A stretch of DNA of 64,000 nt from Limnobacter sp. SAORIC-580 (GTDB taxonomy: Bacteria > Pseudomonadota > Gammaproteobacteria > Burkholderiales > Burkholderiaceae_B), in contig NZ_CP053084.1 of the NCBI RefSeq assembly GCF_013004065.1, positions 2,852,001 through 2,916,000 of the forward strand, given 5' to 3'. Positions 54,280 through 64,000 of this stretch are shown here, one piece after another. Every line of letters begins with the position of its first letter. Position 1 is the first letter of the stretch. The notes under the pieces were generated by a model that searched no databases, was not told the origin of the DNA, and saw only the letters and a program-made list of their open reading frames with translations. The position numbers and the translations under genes were made by a program.

Positions 54280-54863
54280 AAAGCACCTTTGGTACTGGGA
54301 ATGGCACCCTGTTGACGTTCATCAATTGCAACTGCCATGCGCAAAGCACGGCCAAACGCCTTGAACACGGTTTCACACTGGTGGTGTGAGTTCACACCCT
54401 TCAGGTTGTCAATGTGCAAGGTGCACAGGGCATGGTTTACAAAACCCTGGAAAAACTCAAACACCAAATCGACATCAAATGCGCCAATGCTGGCACGTGT
54501 GAACGGAATATCCTGATGCAGACCGGGGCGCCCCGAGAGGTCAATCACCACGCGCGACAGGGCTTCGTCCAGCGGCACATAGCTGTGGCCGTAACGCACG
54601 ATTCCTTTTTTGTCGCCCAGGGCTTTCGTGAATGCCATACCCAAGGTAATGCCCGTGTCTTCCACGGTGTGGTGAGCATCAATGTGCAGGTCACCCTTGG
54701 CCACGATGTGAAGGTCGAACAGGCCGTGGCGCGAGATTTGTTCCAGCATGTGGTCCAAAAATGGCACGCCCGTGTCGAGGTGGCGTTCGCCTGTACCGTC
54801 CAGATTGATTTTCACGGTGATCTGGGTTTCCAGGGTATTGCGGGTAACTTCTGCGGTTCTCAT
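54276..54863 (-). CDS. hisB: Imidazoleglycerol-phosphate dehydratase
   Basis: 195-aa monofunctional dehydratase with metal-binding histidines in [23 protein letters not shown] and [17 protein letters not shown]. There is no histidinol-phosphatase domain, so that step must be encoded elsewhere. AGGC-rich spacing to hisC is 14 bp. Confidence 0.96.
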   Translation of the reverse strand: MRTAEVTRNTLETQITVKINLDGTGERHLDTGVPFLDHMLEQISRHGLFDLHIVAKGDLHIDAHHTVEDTGITLGMAFTKALGDKKGIVRYGHSYVPLDEALSRVVIDLSGRPGLHQDIPFTRASIGAFDVDLVFEFFQGFVNHALCTLHIDNLKGVNSHHQCETVFKAFGRALRMAVAIDERQQGAIPSTKGAL

Positions 54864-54877
54864 GATTGTCTAAAAAG

Positions 54878-55978
54878 TTATGCGGCTTTTGTGGCCACTT
54901 CGTCGATGGATTGTTGAACAGCCACCAAAAACTGCTGATTCTCTTGCTCAGTGCTCACGGTAACGCGCAAGCAGTTTTGCAACAAGGGGTGGGCTTTGCC
55001 CACGTATTTCACCAAGATACCCTTGTTTTTCAGGGCATCAAAGACCTCAAGCGCATTCGGGATACGGAAAAGTACGAAATTGGCGTAAGAATCAAACACT
55101 TCAACGTCGCCATTGGGTGTTTTCAGGTTTTTCAGTGACTCGGTCAGCACATCGCGCTGTTCGCGCAGCAGTTTGGCTTGCGCCTCAAAAGCATCGAAAT
55201 GCTCAAGTGCAAACTGCACCGCAATCCGCGTGAGCACGTTCACATTGTAGGGCGGGCGTACTTTGTCGATTTGTTCCACCCAGGCGGGGCTGGCCACGGC
55301 GTAGCCCAAACGGGCACCGGCAAGGCCAAGCTTGGAGAAAGTGCGCAGCACCAATACGTTTGGAAATTCAAGCACCCGGGCCATGAACGACGCATCGGCG
55401 AAAGCTTCATACGCTTCATCCACCACCACCAGGCCAGGCGTGGCCTCAATGATTTGAACAATTTCGGCTTCGCGCAGCGCCACACCTGTGGGGTTGTTCG
55501 GGTAGGCCAAAAACACCACTTTGGGCTGATTTGTGGAAATGGCTTTTAACATGGCGGGCATGTTCAAGGTGAAGTCGGGGTTCAGGTCGACTCCCACAAA
55601 ACGGGCGTGGCTCCATTGGCTGTACACGGCATACATCACGAAGGTGGGCACGGGCGAAAGCACCGCATCACCAGGCATGCAGCAGGCACGAATAATCAGA
55701 TCGATCAGTTCATCCGAGCCATTTCCAAACAACACATGCGCCGCTTTGGGAATGGCCGTGCAGGCGCGCAAGGCTGCTTCCAGCTCCAGTGCTTTGGGCG
55801 CGGGGTATCGGTTCAACTCCGCAGTTTTTAATTGCTGCGCAAGCTTATCCAGCAAAGCTGCAGGCATGCCCTGGGGGTTCTCCATGGCATCCAGCTTCAA
55901 CATGCCGGCCGAAGGAGCCACCACGTAAGCATTGGTGGCCTGCACATCAGCACGAATTGTTTTTTGAAGTAGGCTCAT
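54878..55978 (-). CDS. hisC: Histidinol-phosphate aminotransferase
   Basis: 366-aa PLP enzyme. LDAMENPQG near the start, LFGNGSDELIDLIIRA, YPNNPTGVALREAEI, VVDEAYEAFAD, and the PLP-lysine region LRTFSKLGLAGARLGYAVA. The ATG at 55978 starts 8 bp after the hisD stop; a longer frame to 56059 overlaps hisD and is not used. Confidence 0.95.
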   Translation of the reverse strand: MSLLQKTIRADVQATNAYVVAPSAGMLKLDAMENPQGMPAALLDKLAQQLKTAELNRYPAPKALELEAALRACTAIPKAAHVLFGNGSDELIDLIIRACCMPGDAVLSPVPTFVMYAVYSQWSHARFVGVDLNPDFTLNMPAMLKAISTNQPKVVFLAYPNNPTGVALREAEIVQIIEATPGLVVVDEAYEAFADASFMARVLEFPNVLVLRTFSKLGLAGARLGYAVASPAWVEQIDKVRPPYNVNVLTRIAVQFALEHFDAFEAQAKLLREQRDVLTESLKNLKTPNGDVEVFDSYANFVLFRIPNALEVFDALKNKGILVKYVGKAHPLLQNCLRVTVSTEQENQQFLVAVQQSIDEVATKAA

Positions 55979-55985
55979 GGTGCGC

Positions 55986-57308
55986 TCAGTCTGCCTTTCT
56001 GAATTTCGGACCAACGCGATACTCTGCAGAGCGCGCGTGGGCTGGCAGGCCTTCACCATAGGCCAGTTCTGCGGCTACTTCGCCCAGTGTACTGGCACCT
56101 TCACGGCTGGCAAAAATAATGCTGCTGCGCTTCTGAAAGTCGTACACACCCAAGGGTGAGCTGAACCGTGCCGTGCCCGCAGTGGGCAACACGTGGTTGG
56201 GGCCTGCGCAATAATCGCCCAGCGATTCGCTGCTGTAAGGCCCCATGAAAATGGCACCGGCGTGGCGTAACTTTCCGACCCAGGCGTCCGGGTCTTGCAC
56301 ACTCAATTCCAGGTGTTCGGGTGCAATCTGATTGCTCAGCTCGCAGGCTTCGTCCATGTCTCGCACTTGTATCAAGGCACCGCGATTCTTCAGCGATGTA
56401 GCGATCACGGTGGCACGCGGCATGGTGTCCATGAGGCGTTTGATACTGGCCTGAACATTGTCGAGAAATTCCTTGCTGGGGCTCAGCAGAATGGACTGTG
56501 CCATTTCGTCGTGTTCAGCCTGGCTAAACAGGTCCATGGCGATCCAGTCCGCATTGGTGCTGCCGTCGCAAATCACGAGAATTTCAGAGGGACCAGCAAT
56601 CATGTCGATGCCGACTGCACCAAACACGCGGCGCTTTGCTTCGGCCACATAGGCATTGCCCGGGCCCACAATTTTGTCCACACGCGGCACGGTTTGCGTG
56701 CCATAGGCCAATGCAGCCACCGCCTGCGCCCCACCAATGGTGAATACGCGGTCAACACCAGCCAAGTGCGCAGCGGCCAACACCATTTGGTTTTTTACGC
56801 CACTGGGTGTGGGCACCACCATGATCACTTCTTTTACGCCAGCCACTTTGGCGGGTACGGCATTCATCAGCACGGAAGACGGGTACGCCGCCTTGCCACC
56901 GGGCACATACAAACCGGCGCGATCAAGCGGCGTGACACGTTGCCCCAGGCGGGTGCCGTCGGCCTCGGTGAATTCCCAGCTTTCTGCCACCTGGCGCTCG
57001 TGAAATGCACGCACGCGTTGGGCAGCCACTTTCAAAGCCTCGCGCTGGGCAGAATCGAGGGTATCGAAGGCTTGCTTCAATTCGGCTTGCCCAATTTCAA
57101 GCTCAGCTGCGCTATTCGCCTTCACTCGATCAAACTTCTCGGTGAACTCAAGCAAGGCTTCATCGCCACGTTTTCGCACTGCATGAATAATGTCTGCCAC
57201 CGCACCTTCTACATGCGGATCGCGTTGTTCTTCATAGGCGAGCAATGCACGAAACTGCTCGGCAAAGTTGGCATCTTCTGTAGACAATCGACGAATTTGG
57301 GAAGACAT
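55986..57308 (-). CDS. hisD: Histidinol dehydrogenase
   Basis: 440-aa Zn enzyme that oxidises histidinol to histidine in two steps. The signature region [16 protein letters not shown] and the catalytic Glu-His segment [10 protein letters not shown] are present, as is [27 protein letters not shown] with Zn ligands. Between hisG and hisC. Confidence 0.96.
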   Translation of the reverse strand: MSSQIRRLSTEDANFAEQFRALLAYEEQRDPHVEGAVADIIHAVRKRGDEALLEFTEKFDRVKANSAAELEIGQAELKQAFDTLDSAQREALKVAAQRVRAFHERQVAESWEFTEADGTRLGQRVTPLDRAGLYVPGGKAAYPSSVLMNAVPAKVAGVKEVIMVVPTPSGVKNQMVLAAAHLAGVDRVFTIGGAQAVAALAYGTQTVPRVDKIVGPGNAYVAEAKRRVFGAVGIDMIAGPSEILVICDGSTNADWIAMDLFSQAEHDEMAQSILLSPSKEFLDNVQASIKRLMDTMPRATVIATSLKNRGALIQVRDMDEACELSNQIAPEHLELSVQDPDAWVGKLRHAGAIFMGPYSSESLGDYCAGPNHVLPTAGTARFSSPLGVYDFQKRSSIIFASREGASTLGEVAAELAYGEGLPAHARSAEYRVGPKFRKAD

Positions 57309-57328
57309 TGTTTACTACCTTTAAAATT

Positions 57329-57964
57329 TCACGCTACTGCTTGGGTGAACACATCCAGAATCGGCTGCAAAGCCTCGTACTTCATTTTCAATGCCGCCTG
57401 GTTGACCACCAAACGGGAAGATATTTCACAAATTTCCTCAACCTCGACCAGCTTGTTGGCGCGCAAGGTTGAACCGGTGCTGACCAAATCCACGATGGCA
57501 TCGGCCAGGCCCACCAGTGGCGCCAGTTCCATGGAGCCATACAACTTGATCAAGTCCACATGCACACCGCGATTGGCGAAGTGCTCGCGGGCACTGTTGA
57601 CATACTTGGTGGCGATGCGCAAACGCGCACCCTGCTTGACTGCGCTGGCATAGTCAAAGCCTTCAGGCGCCGCTACACACAAGCGGCATTTGGCAATGTT
57701 CAAATCGAGCGGTTGATACAAGCCCGCACCGGAATGTTCAATCAGCACGTCTTTTCCGGCCACGCCCAAATCGGCGGCCCCGTGCTGCACATAGGTGGGT
57801 ACATCGGTTGCGCGCACGATGATGATTTGCACATCGGCACGGTTGGTACCAATAATGAGCTTGCGCGATTTTTCAGGGTCCTCGGACGGCACAATGCCCG
57901 CTTTCTCCAGCAGGGGCAGCGTTTCCTCAAAAATGCGTCCCTTGGACAGGGCCAGTGTAATCAT
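57329..57964 (-). CDS. hisG: ATP phosphoribosyltransferase, short form
   Basis: 211-aa short HisG (first step of histidine synthesis), lacking the C-terminal regulatory domain, so it needs HisZ, which is not in this window. It begins [18 protein letters not shown] and has [20 protein letters not shown] (PRPP site). The ATG overlaps the murA stop by 4 bp, placing the his genes downstream of murA in one transcription unit. Confidence 0.95.
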   Translation of the reverse strand: MITLALSKGRIFEETLPLLEKAGIVPSEDPEKSRKLIIGTNRADVQIIIVRATDVPTYVQHGAADLGVAGKDVLIEHSGAGLYQPLDLNIAKCRLCVAAPEGFDYASAVKQGARLRIATKYVNSAREHFANRGVHVDLIKLYGSMELAPLVGLADAIVDLVSTGSTLRANKLVEVEEICEISSRLVVNQAALKMKYEALQPILDVFTQAVA

Positions 57965-59217
57965 TGGGCTACTCTCGTCACATCTGCGCCCAGTTTGCGC
58001 AGCTTCTCTTCCATTCTGTCATACCCGCGATCCAGGTGATAAATGCGGTCAATTCGCGTTTCATCGCCGGCAGCCAAACCAGCAATCACCAGGCCAGCAG
58101 AGGCGCGCAGGTCGGTGGCCATCACTGTGGCACCATCCAGCCGCTCAACGCCTTTGATAATCGCCGTGTGGCCTTCAATTTCAATATTGGCACCCAATCG
58201 CACCATTTCCTGAACGTGCATGAAGCGGTTCTCAAAAATGGTTTCATTGACCACTGCGGTGCCATCAGCCACACAGTTCACCGCCATTAACTGGGCCTGC
58301 ATGTCGGTTGCAAAGCCGGGAAATGGCGCTGTGCGCGCGCCCACAGCCTTGGGGCGCGTATTCATGCTGGCGTGAATTTTTGTGCCGTCCACTTCAATGC
58401 TCACACCCGCCGTGCGCAGCTTTTCAATGGTTGCGTCCATGCTGTCTGCGTCGGTGTTGTTCAAGGTAATGTTGCCACCGCAGGCTGCCACCGCACACAG
58501 AAAGGTGCCCGCCTCAATTCGATCAGGCATCACTTGGTATTCGCAACCATGCAGCTTTTCAACGCCATGAACGGTAATGGTGTCTGTGCCAATACCTTCA
58601 ATTTTTGCACCCATTTTTACCAGCATCTTGGCCAGATCCACCACTTCGGGCTCGCGGGCGGCGTTTTCGATAATGGTAGTGCCTTCTGCCAAAGCGGCTG
58701 CCATCATCAGGTTCTCGGTCCCGGTCACAGTCACCATGTCGGTCACAATGCGCGCGCCCTTCAAACGCTTGGCCTTGGCGTGAATGTAGCCCTTTTCAAT
58801 GGTAATTTCGGCACCCATGGCCTGAAGACCCTTGATGTGTTGATCGACAGGGCGCTGGCCGATGGCGCAACCACCCGGCAAACTGACGCTGGCCTCACCG
58901 AAACGGGCCACCAAGGGGCCCAGCACCAGAATACTGGCGCGCATGGTTTTCACCAGATCGTAACTGGCGATGGGCTCAGAAATTTCTTCTGCACGCAAGG
59001 CCAGTTGGTTTTCACCATGCCAAAAACACTGAACACCCATGGAGCCCAGCAAGCGCAGGCAGGTGTTGATGTCGCGAAGACGCGGCACATTGGTAATGGT
59101 GACCGGTTCGGCGGTCAGCAAACTTGCGCACAAAATGGGCAAGGCCGCATTCTTCGCGCCAGAAATCGACACTTCTCCGTGAAGCGGCTTTCCGCCACGA
59201 ACCAAAAATGAATCCAT
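57961..59217 (-). CDS. murA: UDP-N-acetylglucosamine 1-carboxyvinyltransferase
   Basis: 418-aa enzyme, first committed step of peptidoglycan synthesis (transfer of enolpyruvate from PEP to UDP-GlcNAc); target of fosfomycin. The active-site Cys is in [24 protein letters not shown] (residue about 116), so the fosfomycin-sensitive residue is present. [10 protein letters not shown] is near the N-terminus. Downstream of ibaG in the conserved order. Confidence 0.97.
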   Translation of the reverse strand: MDSFLVRGGKPLHGEVSISGAKNAALPILCASLLTAEPVTITNVPRLRDINTCLRLLGSMGVQCFWHGENQLALRAEEISEPIASYDLVKTMRASILVLGPLVARFGEASVSLPGGCAIGQRPVDQHIKGLQAMGAEITIEKGYIHAKAKRLKGARIVTDMVTVTGTENLMMAAALAEGTTIIENAAREPEVVDLAKMLVKMGAKIEGIGTDTITVHGVEKLHGCEYQVMPDRIEAGTFLCAVAACGGNITLNNTDADSMDATIEKLRTAGVSIEVDGTKIHASMNTRPKAVGARTAPFPGFATDMQAQLMAVNCVADGTAVVNETIFENRFMHVQEMVRLGANIEIEGHTAIIKGVERLDGATVMATDLRASAGLVIAGLAAGDETRIDRIYHLDRGYDRMEEKLRKLGADVTRVAQ

Positions 59218-59233
59218 TGAAGGGCAGTCCTTT

Positions 59234-59476
59234 TTACACTTGTTGTTGAGCCCATTCCGCGGGCGTCAATGTTTTCATCGACAGGGCGTGAATCTCTGCA
59301 CGCATTCTGTCACCCAGTACTGCATACACTTTTTGATGGCGCTGAATGGCACGCAGTCCTTCAAACGCACTGGCCACGATGACCGCCTCAAAATGCTGAC
59401 CGTCACCAGACACGGTGAGGTGCTCACATTCCAAGCCCTGCGCAATATAGCCGCGAACGGTTTCAGGCAACAACAT
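59234..59476 (-). CDS. ibaG: BolA-family protein IbaG
   Basis: 80-aa BolA-type protein with the fold's signature [24 protein letters not shown] and a conserved His near the end of [12 protein letters not shown]. IbaG works with monothiol glutaredoxin (GrxD, encoded at 40592) in iron-sulfur/acid stress. Upstream of murA as in E. coli. Confidence 0.93.
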   Translation of the reverse strand: MLLPETVRGYIAQGLECEHLTVSGDGQHFEAVIVASAFEGLRAIQRHQKVYAVLGDRMRAEIHALSMKTLTPAEWAQQQV

Positions 59477-59509
59477 GATTTTTCCTATCCTTTTGATTCA
59501 ACAGCACTA

Positions 59510-60265
59510 TTATCCCCTCAATTTGTAACCAGAGGTCACCATGCGCATCGCAATCACAGTCAAAACAGCCCAGGCAGACAAGCCAATGGCCAGGCTGAAC
59601 CAAGGACTAACATCGCTTACCCCAAAAAAACCATAGCGAAAACCGTCGATGAGGTAGAAAAACGGATTGAAATGCGACACGGTTTGCCACACAGCGGGCA
59701 AGGAGTGGATGGAATAAAACACACCCGACAAAAAAGTGGCCGGCATGATAATGAAATTCTGGAAGGCCGCCAACTGGTCAAATTTTTCAGCCCAAATACC
59801 GGCAATTACACCCATGGTGCCCAGCAAGGCTGAACCTACCAATGCATGCACGAGAATCCACACCGGGTTGGACACATGCAGGCCGACAAACGCCACCGTG
59901 ACCAGCAAAACCCCCAAGCCAACAGCAATGCCACGGGCCATGGAGGCCAGAACATACGCCGAGAAAAACTCGAGATGGGACAATGGCGGCAACAACACAA
60001 ACACCAGGTTGCCAGTAATTTTTGATTGAATGAGGCTGGAGGATGAGTTCGCAAACGCATTCTGAAGCACCGACATCATGACCAGGCCGGGCACCAGAAA
60101 GGCTGCGTAACTGACGCCGGGGTAAGGTTCTACCTTGCCATCCAGTACATGCGAGAAAATCATGAGGTACAGCAAGGCTGTAACCACCGGGGCCAGCACA
60201 GTTTGAAAGCTGACTTTCCAGAAGCGCAGAATTTCTTTCTTGAACAGGGTTTGCCAACCAGTCAT
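59510..60265 (-). CDS. ABC-2 type exporter permease (YadH-like)
   Basis: 251-aa permease with six hydrophobic segments; the conserved loop ATFLSGVFYSIHSLPAVWQTVSHFNPFFYLIDGFRYGFFG is typical of ABC-2 transporters of the YadH branch. Its start overlaps the ATPase gene by 4 bp. Substrate unknown. Confidence 0.92.
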   Translation of the reverse strand: MTGWQTLFKKEILRFWKVSFQTVLAPVVTALLYLMIFSHVLDGKVEPYPGVSYAAFLVPGLVMMSVLQNAFANSSSSLIQSKITGNLVFVLLPPLSHLEFFSAYVLASMARGIAVGLGVLLVTVAFVGLHVSNPVWILVHALVGSALLGTMGVIAGIWAEKFDQLAAFQNFIIMPATFLSGVFYSIHSLPAVWQTVSHFNPFFYLIDGFRYGFFGVSDVSPWFSLAIGLSAWAVLTVIAMRMVTSGYKLRG

Positions 60266-61170
60266 TTGGCACCCCCGCTCATCAGTTGCACAAATACCTC
60301 TTCAAGATCTGGCTTTTCGATGCTGCACTCCAATACGTCCAAGTGGTCTTTGCGGCATTGAGCCAGTATTTGCTCGATTTCGGCAGGGCCATTCAATGCC
60401 AGCGTATAACGCCCCTCGCTCACATTGGCTTTCAATACCTTGGCTTGCAGGCTGGCGGGCAGTACACCATTCAACTGCATGTTCAGGGTTTGATTGGCAT
60501 GCTTTTTCAGCAGGTTGGGCGTGGTGTCCACAGTCAGTACCTCGCCCTTTTTCAACATGGCGATGCGGTTGCACAAGGTTTCTGCCTCCTCAAGGTAATG
60601 CGTGGTCAGCAGAATTGTGTGTCCCTTTTGGTTCAGGCCAGCAATGAATTTCCAAAGCGTTTGACGCAGTTCCACATCAACACCTGCAGTAGGCTCGTCC
60701 AGCACAATCACCGGCGGCTTGTGAACCAGGGCCTGGGCAACCATCACACGGCGCTTCATGCCACCCGACAAGGTGCGCATGTTGTTGTCGGCCTTGTCCA
60801 TCAGGCTCAGCGAATGCAATAGTTCGTCAATCCAGTCGTCGTTCTTTTTCAAGCCAAAGTAGCCTGACTGAAAACGCAAGGTTTCCCGCACCGAAAAAAA
60901 CGGGTCAAAAACCAGTTCCTGGGGCACGATGCCAATGCTTCGGCGCGCATCGCGAAACTGATCCACCACGTCAAAACCCATGACCTTGGCTGCGCCCGCA
61001 CTGGCCCGGCTTAGACCCGCAATAATATTAATCAGTGTGGTTTTGCCGGCGCCATTGGGGCCGAGCAAGGCGAAAAATTCCCCTTCCTGAACTGTGAGCG
61101 ACACATTGTTCAAGGAACGGAATTCACCAAAATATTTGGATACCGAGCTTAGCTCTAGTGCAAACGACAT
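60262..61170 (-). CDS. ABC transporter ATP-binding protein (YadG-like)
   Basis: 302-aa ATPase with Walker A LLGPNGAGKTTLINII, signature LSGGMKRRVMVAQALV, Walker B VIVLDEPTAGVD and the switch His in ILLTTHYLEEAE. It pairs with the permease encoded next. The start is the ATG at 61170 (MSFALEL); GAGAAG serves as ribosome binding site. Inserted between mlaB and ibaG, as in many Burkholderiales. Confidence 0.93.
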   Translation of the reverse strand: MSFALELSSVSKYFGEFRSLNNVSLTVQEGEFFALLGPNGAGKTTLINIIAGLSRASAGAAKVMGFDVVDQFRDARRSIGIVPQELVFDPFFSVRETLRFQSGYFGLKKNDDWIDELLHSLSLMDKADNNMRTLSGGMKRRVMVAQALVHKPPVIVLDEPTAGVDVELRQTLWKFIAGLNQKGHTILLTTHYLEEAETLCNRIAMLKKGEVLTVDTTPNLLKKHANQTLNMQLNGVLPASLQAKVLKANVSEGRYTLALNGPAEIEQILAQCRKDHLDVLECSIEKPDLEEVFVQLMSGGAK

Positions 61171-61203
61171 GACTTCTCGCACCCATGAAAGGTGCTACAG
61201 GTT

Positions 61204-61455
61204 TTAGGAGAAGAGAGATTGTACTCCGTAGGCAGCAATCAAACTGTTCAGCTGCGCAGGAGGATGTTGGAGTTCAAGGGTTTTGTCTGATTTAAGCACT
61301 CGCTTGGCCGCGAGAATAACGGCCAATGCGGTGGAGTCCACGTGCCTGACTGCTGAAAAGTCGATGACATGGTCGCCCAAGGCGAATGCCTTGGCGACCT
61401 CGGCGATCACTTGGTCTCCGTTGCGAACGGTAATTTGATCAGCCGACACCTTCAT
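61204..61455 (-). CDS. mlaB: STAS-domain protein MlaB
   Basis: 83-aa STAS protein (HVIDFSAVRHVDSTALAVILAAKRVL) that in E. coli binds and stabilises the MlaF ATPase. It follows mlaC by 1 bp. Confidence 0.9.
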   Translation of the reverse strand: MKVSADQITVRNGDQVIAEVAKAFALGDHVIDFSAVRHVDSTALAVILAAKRVLKSDKTLELQHPPAQLNSLIAAYGVQSLFS

Positions 61456-61456
61456 A

Positions 61457-62080
61457 TCAACCCTTCGCGTTCAGGGTTTTCAAGGTTTGAATCAAACCAT
61501 CTACCCCTGAGTTGGAAAGCACAGTGCCGAACTGGGCTTTGTAGGAATCAACCAACCACAGACCCAACACACTCAGGTCATAAATCAGCCATTTGCCGTC
61601 TTTCTTTTCGACACGGTAAGCCAAATCCACTGGCGGAGCGCCTTTCTGAATAACACGGCTATTCACGATCACATCCGTGTCTTCCGGGCGAGCTCGCAGA
61701 CGGTCTACCTGCAGGGTTTGATCACCCACCTGCGCCAAAGCGCCGGAATAGGTTTTCACCAGAAGGGTGCGAAACTCTTTGGTAATTTGCTCGCGCTGCT
61801 CTGGCGTGGCTTCGCGCCAAGGCCGACCCACCACCAACTGGGTCATTTTCCGAAAGTTCACGTTGGGCATCACTTTCTGGTCAATCAGGGCATCCAGCTT
61901 TTTGGGGTCAGCCAACAGTTCCTGCTTGCGTGCCTTGATCTCAGCCAGCACTTCATTGCTGAACTTTTCAACAAACTCATTGGCAGGCATGTCCTGCGCC
62001 ATGGCTGGCTGGGCAATCAGGCCAAAACCCAAAGCTGCGGCCGCAACCCATTGAAATAACTTGTTCACTGCAATATTCAT
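61457..62080 (-). CDS. mlaC: Periplasmic phospholipid shuttle MlaC
   Basis: 207-aa periplasmic protein with signal peptide (cleavage near QPAMAQD) and the MlaC fold (FVEKFSNEVLAEIKARK, KFRTL-like region TKEFRTLLVKTYSGAL, WLIYDLSVLGLWLVDSY). It carries phospholipid between MlaA in the outer membrane and MlaFEDB in the inner membrane. Confidence 0.94.
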   Translation of the reverse strand: MNIAVNKLFQWVAAAALGFGLIAQPAMAQDMPANEFVEKFSNEVLAEIKARKQELLADPKKLDALIDQKVMPNVNFRKMTQLVVGRPWREATPEQREQITKEFRTLLVKTYSGALAQVGDQTLQVDRLRARPEDTDVIVNSRVIQKGAPPVDLAYRVEKKDGKWLIYDLSVLGLWLVDSYKAQFGTVLSNSGVDGLIQTLKTLNAKG

Positions 62081-62152
62081 GATTCTTCCAAAATGCTTGT
62101 GGTTAGTCTAAAAACGCAATACCTACCCAAGGGTTGACCACCCCAAAGCCAA

Positions 62153-63043
62153 TCAGTTCAACAAACCCAAGCCAGACTTGGCCCGCTCGCTTTGCTGCAG
62201 GTCGATTGGCAAGCCAATGGGTGAATTTGAGTCGGGCTGTGCATTCGAAGCCGCACTGCTTGGTTCAATCTGCATCAACGCAGCCTTGAAGGGTGGAAAG
62301 GACTCGGGAATGTGGCTACGCGACTCTTCCTCGAAATCCTCGTAGCCTTGCTCGTCGGGGTCAGGGGCACCATCTCGCACCAAACTGGCACGGCGCTTCA
62401 AGTAGGCGTCGCGCACAAAAGCGTATTGGTCCAGTGCCACGCGTTCTACCAGGTCAGTAGCTGGCAACAGTCGCGCACGGGTGTTCACCACGTTCACAAC
62501 CAGCAAACTGTTACGCACCCTGACGTCGTCATAGTGATAAAGCGGATCAAGCGGCGCATCGACAAGCCGGGCAGGTGCGTCACGCAAGGTGCTGGGCCCC
62601 AAGAGAGGCAACACCAGGTAAGGGCCTGAACCCACACCCCACACGCCCAAGGTTTGACCAAAATCCTCGTCGTTTTTCTGGAATCCCAGTTCTGTGGCCA
62701 CGTCGGCCAAACCCACAATTCCGATGGTTGTATTCAGGGCAAAACGCGTGATGTCGCTGCCTGCTGCCTTGGGCTTGCCTTGCAGCAAGTTGTTGACCGC
62801 GACGCTGATGTCATCGAGATTGGAAAAGAAATTTCCGATCACAGTTTTGATTTCTGGCGGCGTTACCTTGTCGTAACCCTGCGCCAGTGGCTTCACCACC
62901 GCCTTGTCAACCACTTGGTTAAATCCGTCAACAGAACGGTTGAATCCTTCCAAGGGGTCTGACTCAGAAGGGGCGCGCATGCTGGTGCATGCGCTGGACA
63001 AGCCAAGCACGCCTAGCAGCAAAATCACTTTTCGAATGGACAT
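62153..63043 (-). CDS. mlaA: Outer-membrane lipoprotein MlaA
   Basis: 296-aa lipoprotein: lipobox LSSAC near residue 18, then DPLEGFNRSVDGFNQVVDKAV, the family signature, and GVWGVGSGPYLVLPLLGPSTLRDA. The C-terminus is an unusual Ser/Glu/Pro-rich tail of about 60 aa (SRSHIPESF onward). It removes misplaced phospholipid from the outer leaflet. In this operon it lies between mlaD and mlaC rather than elsewhere on the chromosome as in E. coli. A GTG 6 bp upstream is an alternative start. Confidence 0.93.
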   Translation of the reverse strand: MSIRKVILLLGVLGLSSACTSMRAPSESDPLEGFNRSVDGFNQVVDKAVVKPLAQGYDKVTPPEIKTVIGNFFSNLDDISVAVNNLLQGKPKAAGSDITRFALNTTIGIVGLADVATELGFQKNDEDFGQTLGVWGVGSGPYLVLPLLGPSTLRDAPARLVDAPLDPLYHYDDVRVRNSLLVVNVVNTRARLLPATDLVERVALDQYAFVRDAYLKRRASLVRDGAPDPDEQGYEDFEEESRSHIPESFPPFKAALMQIEPSSAASNAQPDSNSPIGLPIDLQQSERAKSGLGLLN

Positions 63044-63064
63044 TAACACTTCAAATCCCCTTCA

Positions 63065-63538
63065 TCACTTTTCGGAGTCGCCTTCCGAGGCTTTGCTAAA
63101 CAGAAACTGGCTAATCAGGTTTTCGAGTACCACGGCAGACTGGGTACGCGCAAACTTCTCGCCGCTGGCTAGATTCTCGAGATCTCCACCGGCCTCAATA
63201 CCCACATATTGCTCGCCCAGCAAGCCTGAAGTGAGAATTCTAGCTGAAGAGTCCTTGGGAAACTCGAAGCCCTCCTCCAAATCCAGGGACACGACTGCTC
63301 GGAATGTGACTGGATCAAGATTGATGTTGGCCACGCGCCCCACGGTAACGCCCGCACTTTTGACCGGCGCACGGGGCTTCAGACCACCGATATTGTCAAA
63401 TTCAGCTGTCACCCGGTATTGGTCACCTGTGGTGAAAGAACTCAGGTTGCCTGCCTTCAAGGCGAGAAATACCAGAGCAAGTGCACCAATCAGCACAAAC
63501 AGGCCCACCCAAAAATCCACTGCCGTGTTCTTTTTCAT
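63065..63538 (-). CDS. mlaD: MCE-domain protein MlaD
   Basis: 157-aa inner-membrane-anchored protein: N-terminal helix (VGLFVLIGALALVFLAL), MCE domain with FDNIGGLKPRAPVKSAGVTVGRV and LLGEQYVGIEAGG. Forms the hexameric ring of the MlaFEDB transporter. Confidence 0.95.
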   Translation of the reverse strand: MKKNTAVDFWVGLFVLIGALALVFLALKAGNLSSFTTGDQYRVTAEFDNIGGLKPRAPVKSAGVTVGRVANINLDPVTFRAVVSLDLEEGFEFPKDSSARILTSGLLGEQYVGIEAGGDLENLASGEKFARTQSAVVLENLISQFLFSKASEGDSEK

Positions 63539-63550
63539 ACCTTCAATCCG

Positions 63551-64000
63551 TTAAATACTGAACATGAGTGCTGTAAGCACGAAATCGAGACCCAAAATGG
63601 TCAGGGAAGAAATCACCACTGTTCGGGTAGTCGCCCTGGAAACACCCTCAGGCGTGGGCTGGCAGGCGTAGCCCTGAAACAGGGCAATTGAGCTTACAGC
63701 CACACCAAACACCACGCTTTTGATCACGCCGTTGAGAATGTCATCGCGTACATCGACGCCCGCCTGCATTTGAGACCAGAATGCACCAGCATCCACGCCA
63801 ATCAGCAGCACACCCACCACATAACCACCAAAAATACCCACGGCACTGAACAAACCCGCCAGCAGCGGCAGGGAAATGAGGCCCGCGATCCAGCGAGGCG
63901 AGACAATACGCGCCTTCGGATCAACTGCCATCATTTCCATGGCAGTCAGCTGCTCCCCTGCTTTCATCAGACCAATTTCAGCAGTTAGCGACGTACCAGC
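63551..64000 (-). CDS. mlaE: Lipid ABC permease MlaE, partial at the right edge
   Basis: C-terminal 149 aa of the MlaE permease; the frame stays open to position 64000. Visible family marks: [23 protein letters not shown], then the last three hydrophobic segments ([20 protein letters not shown]) and [22 protein letters not shown]. The rest of mlaE, and presumably mlaF, lie beyond the window. An internal Met at 63967 is not the start. Confidence 0.94.
   Translation of the reverse strand, partial: AGTSLTAEIGLMKAGEQLTAMEMMAVDPKARIVSPRWIAGLISLPLLAGLFSAVGIFGGYVVGVLLIGVDAGAFWSQMQAGVDVRDDILNGVIKSVVFGVAVSSIALFQGYACQPTPEGVSRATTRTVVISSLTILGLDFVLTALMFSI

Overview
The window looks like the chromosome of a betaproteobacterium of the order Burkholderiales, most likely close to Limnobacter. 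The basis is gene order and protein style (mla–yadGH-like–ibaG–murA–his–tatABC–degQ–nif3–petABC–sspAB, hemA-prfA-prmC-grxD-ubiX) together with a moderate GC content. The genus is an inference; no database search was possible. Almost all of the window is protein-coding. It holds one tRNA gene and no rRNA, CRISPR array, insertion sequence or prophage that I can recognise.

Layout. 1-5.6 kb: a partial secretin lipoprotein, a periplasmic DsrE-like protein, an MFS transporter, an lrgAB pair and an OmpA-type lipoprotein. 5.6-14.7 kb: a minus-strand fatty-acid degradation block (thiolase, FadB/J-type, FadE-type, CaiB-type, FadD). 14.8-19.5 kb: a vapBC pair, a TetR regulator, an unrecognised 419-aa protein, and an amtB with a very good NtrC site plus sigma-54 promoter. 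18.8-28.6 kb: one minus-strand operon tamA-tamB-glycosyltransferase-DUF599. 29.2-33.2 kb: two paralogous repeat proteins transcribed divergently from that operon; the first carries 56 uninterrupted Ser-Asp dipeptides. 33.3-36.4 kb: an AlkB-type hydroxylase, a XylA-type ferredoxin reductase and a divergent FabR-like repressor with a palindromic operator inside the alkB promoter. 36.5-41.6 kb: response regulator, hemA, prfA, prmC, grxD, ubiX. 41.7-44.5 kb: methyltransferase, a 0.7 kb non-coding region with unusual hairpins, tRNA-Thr, sspB, sspA. 44.6-51.3 kb: cytochrome bc1 (petABC), nif3, degQ, tatABC, hinT. 51.3-64.0 kb: hisE-I-F-A-H-B-C-D-G, murA, ibaG, an ABC-2 exporter and the Mla lipid-transport operon, which runs off the right edge.

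The most interesting locus is 18.8-33.2 kb. A 1090-aa protein whose C-terminal half has the layout of the GtfA/SdgA/SdgB/TarM glycosyltransferases, some of which modify serine-rich or Ser-Asp-repeat surface proteins in Gram-positive bacteria, is co-transcribed with the outer-membrane translocation module TamA/TamB. It lies opposite a Ser-Asp-repeat protein. I infer a possible Gram-negative counterpart of the Sdr/SRRP glycoprotein systems, with TamAB as a candidate assembly or export partner. Other candidates for undescribed biology are two hairpins in the 42.5-43.2 kb gap with a shared 23-nt loop but different, fully paired stems, and a large multi-branched inverted repeat at 8.69-8.84 kb.
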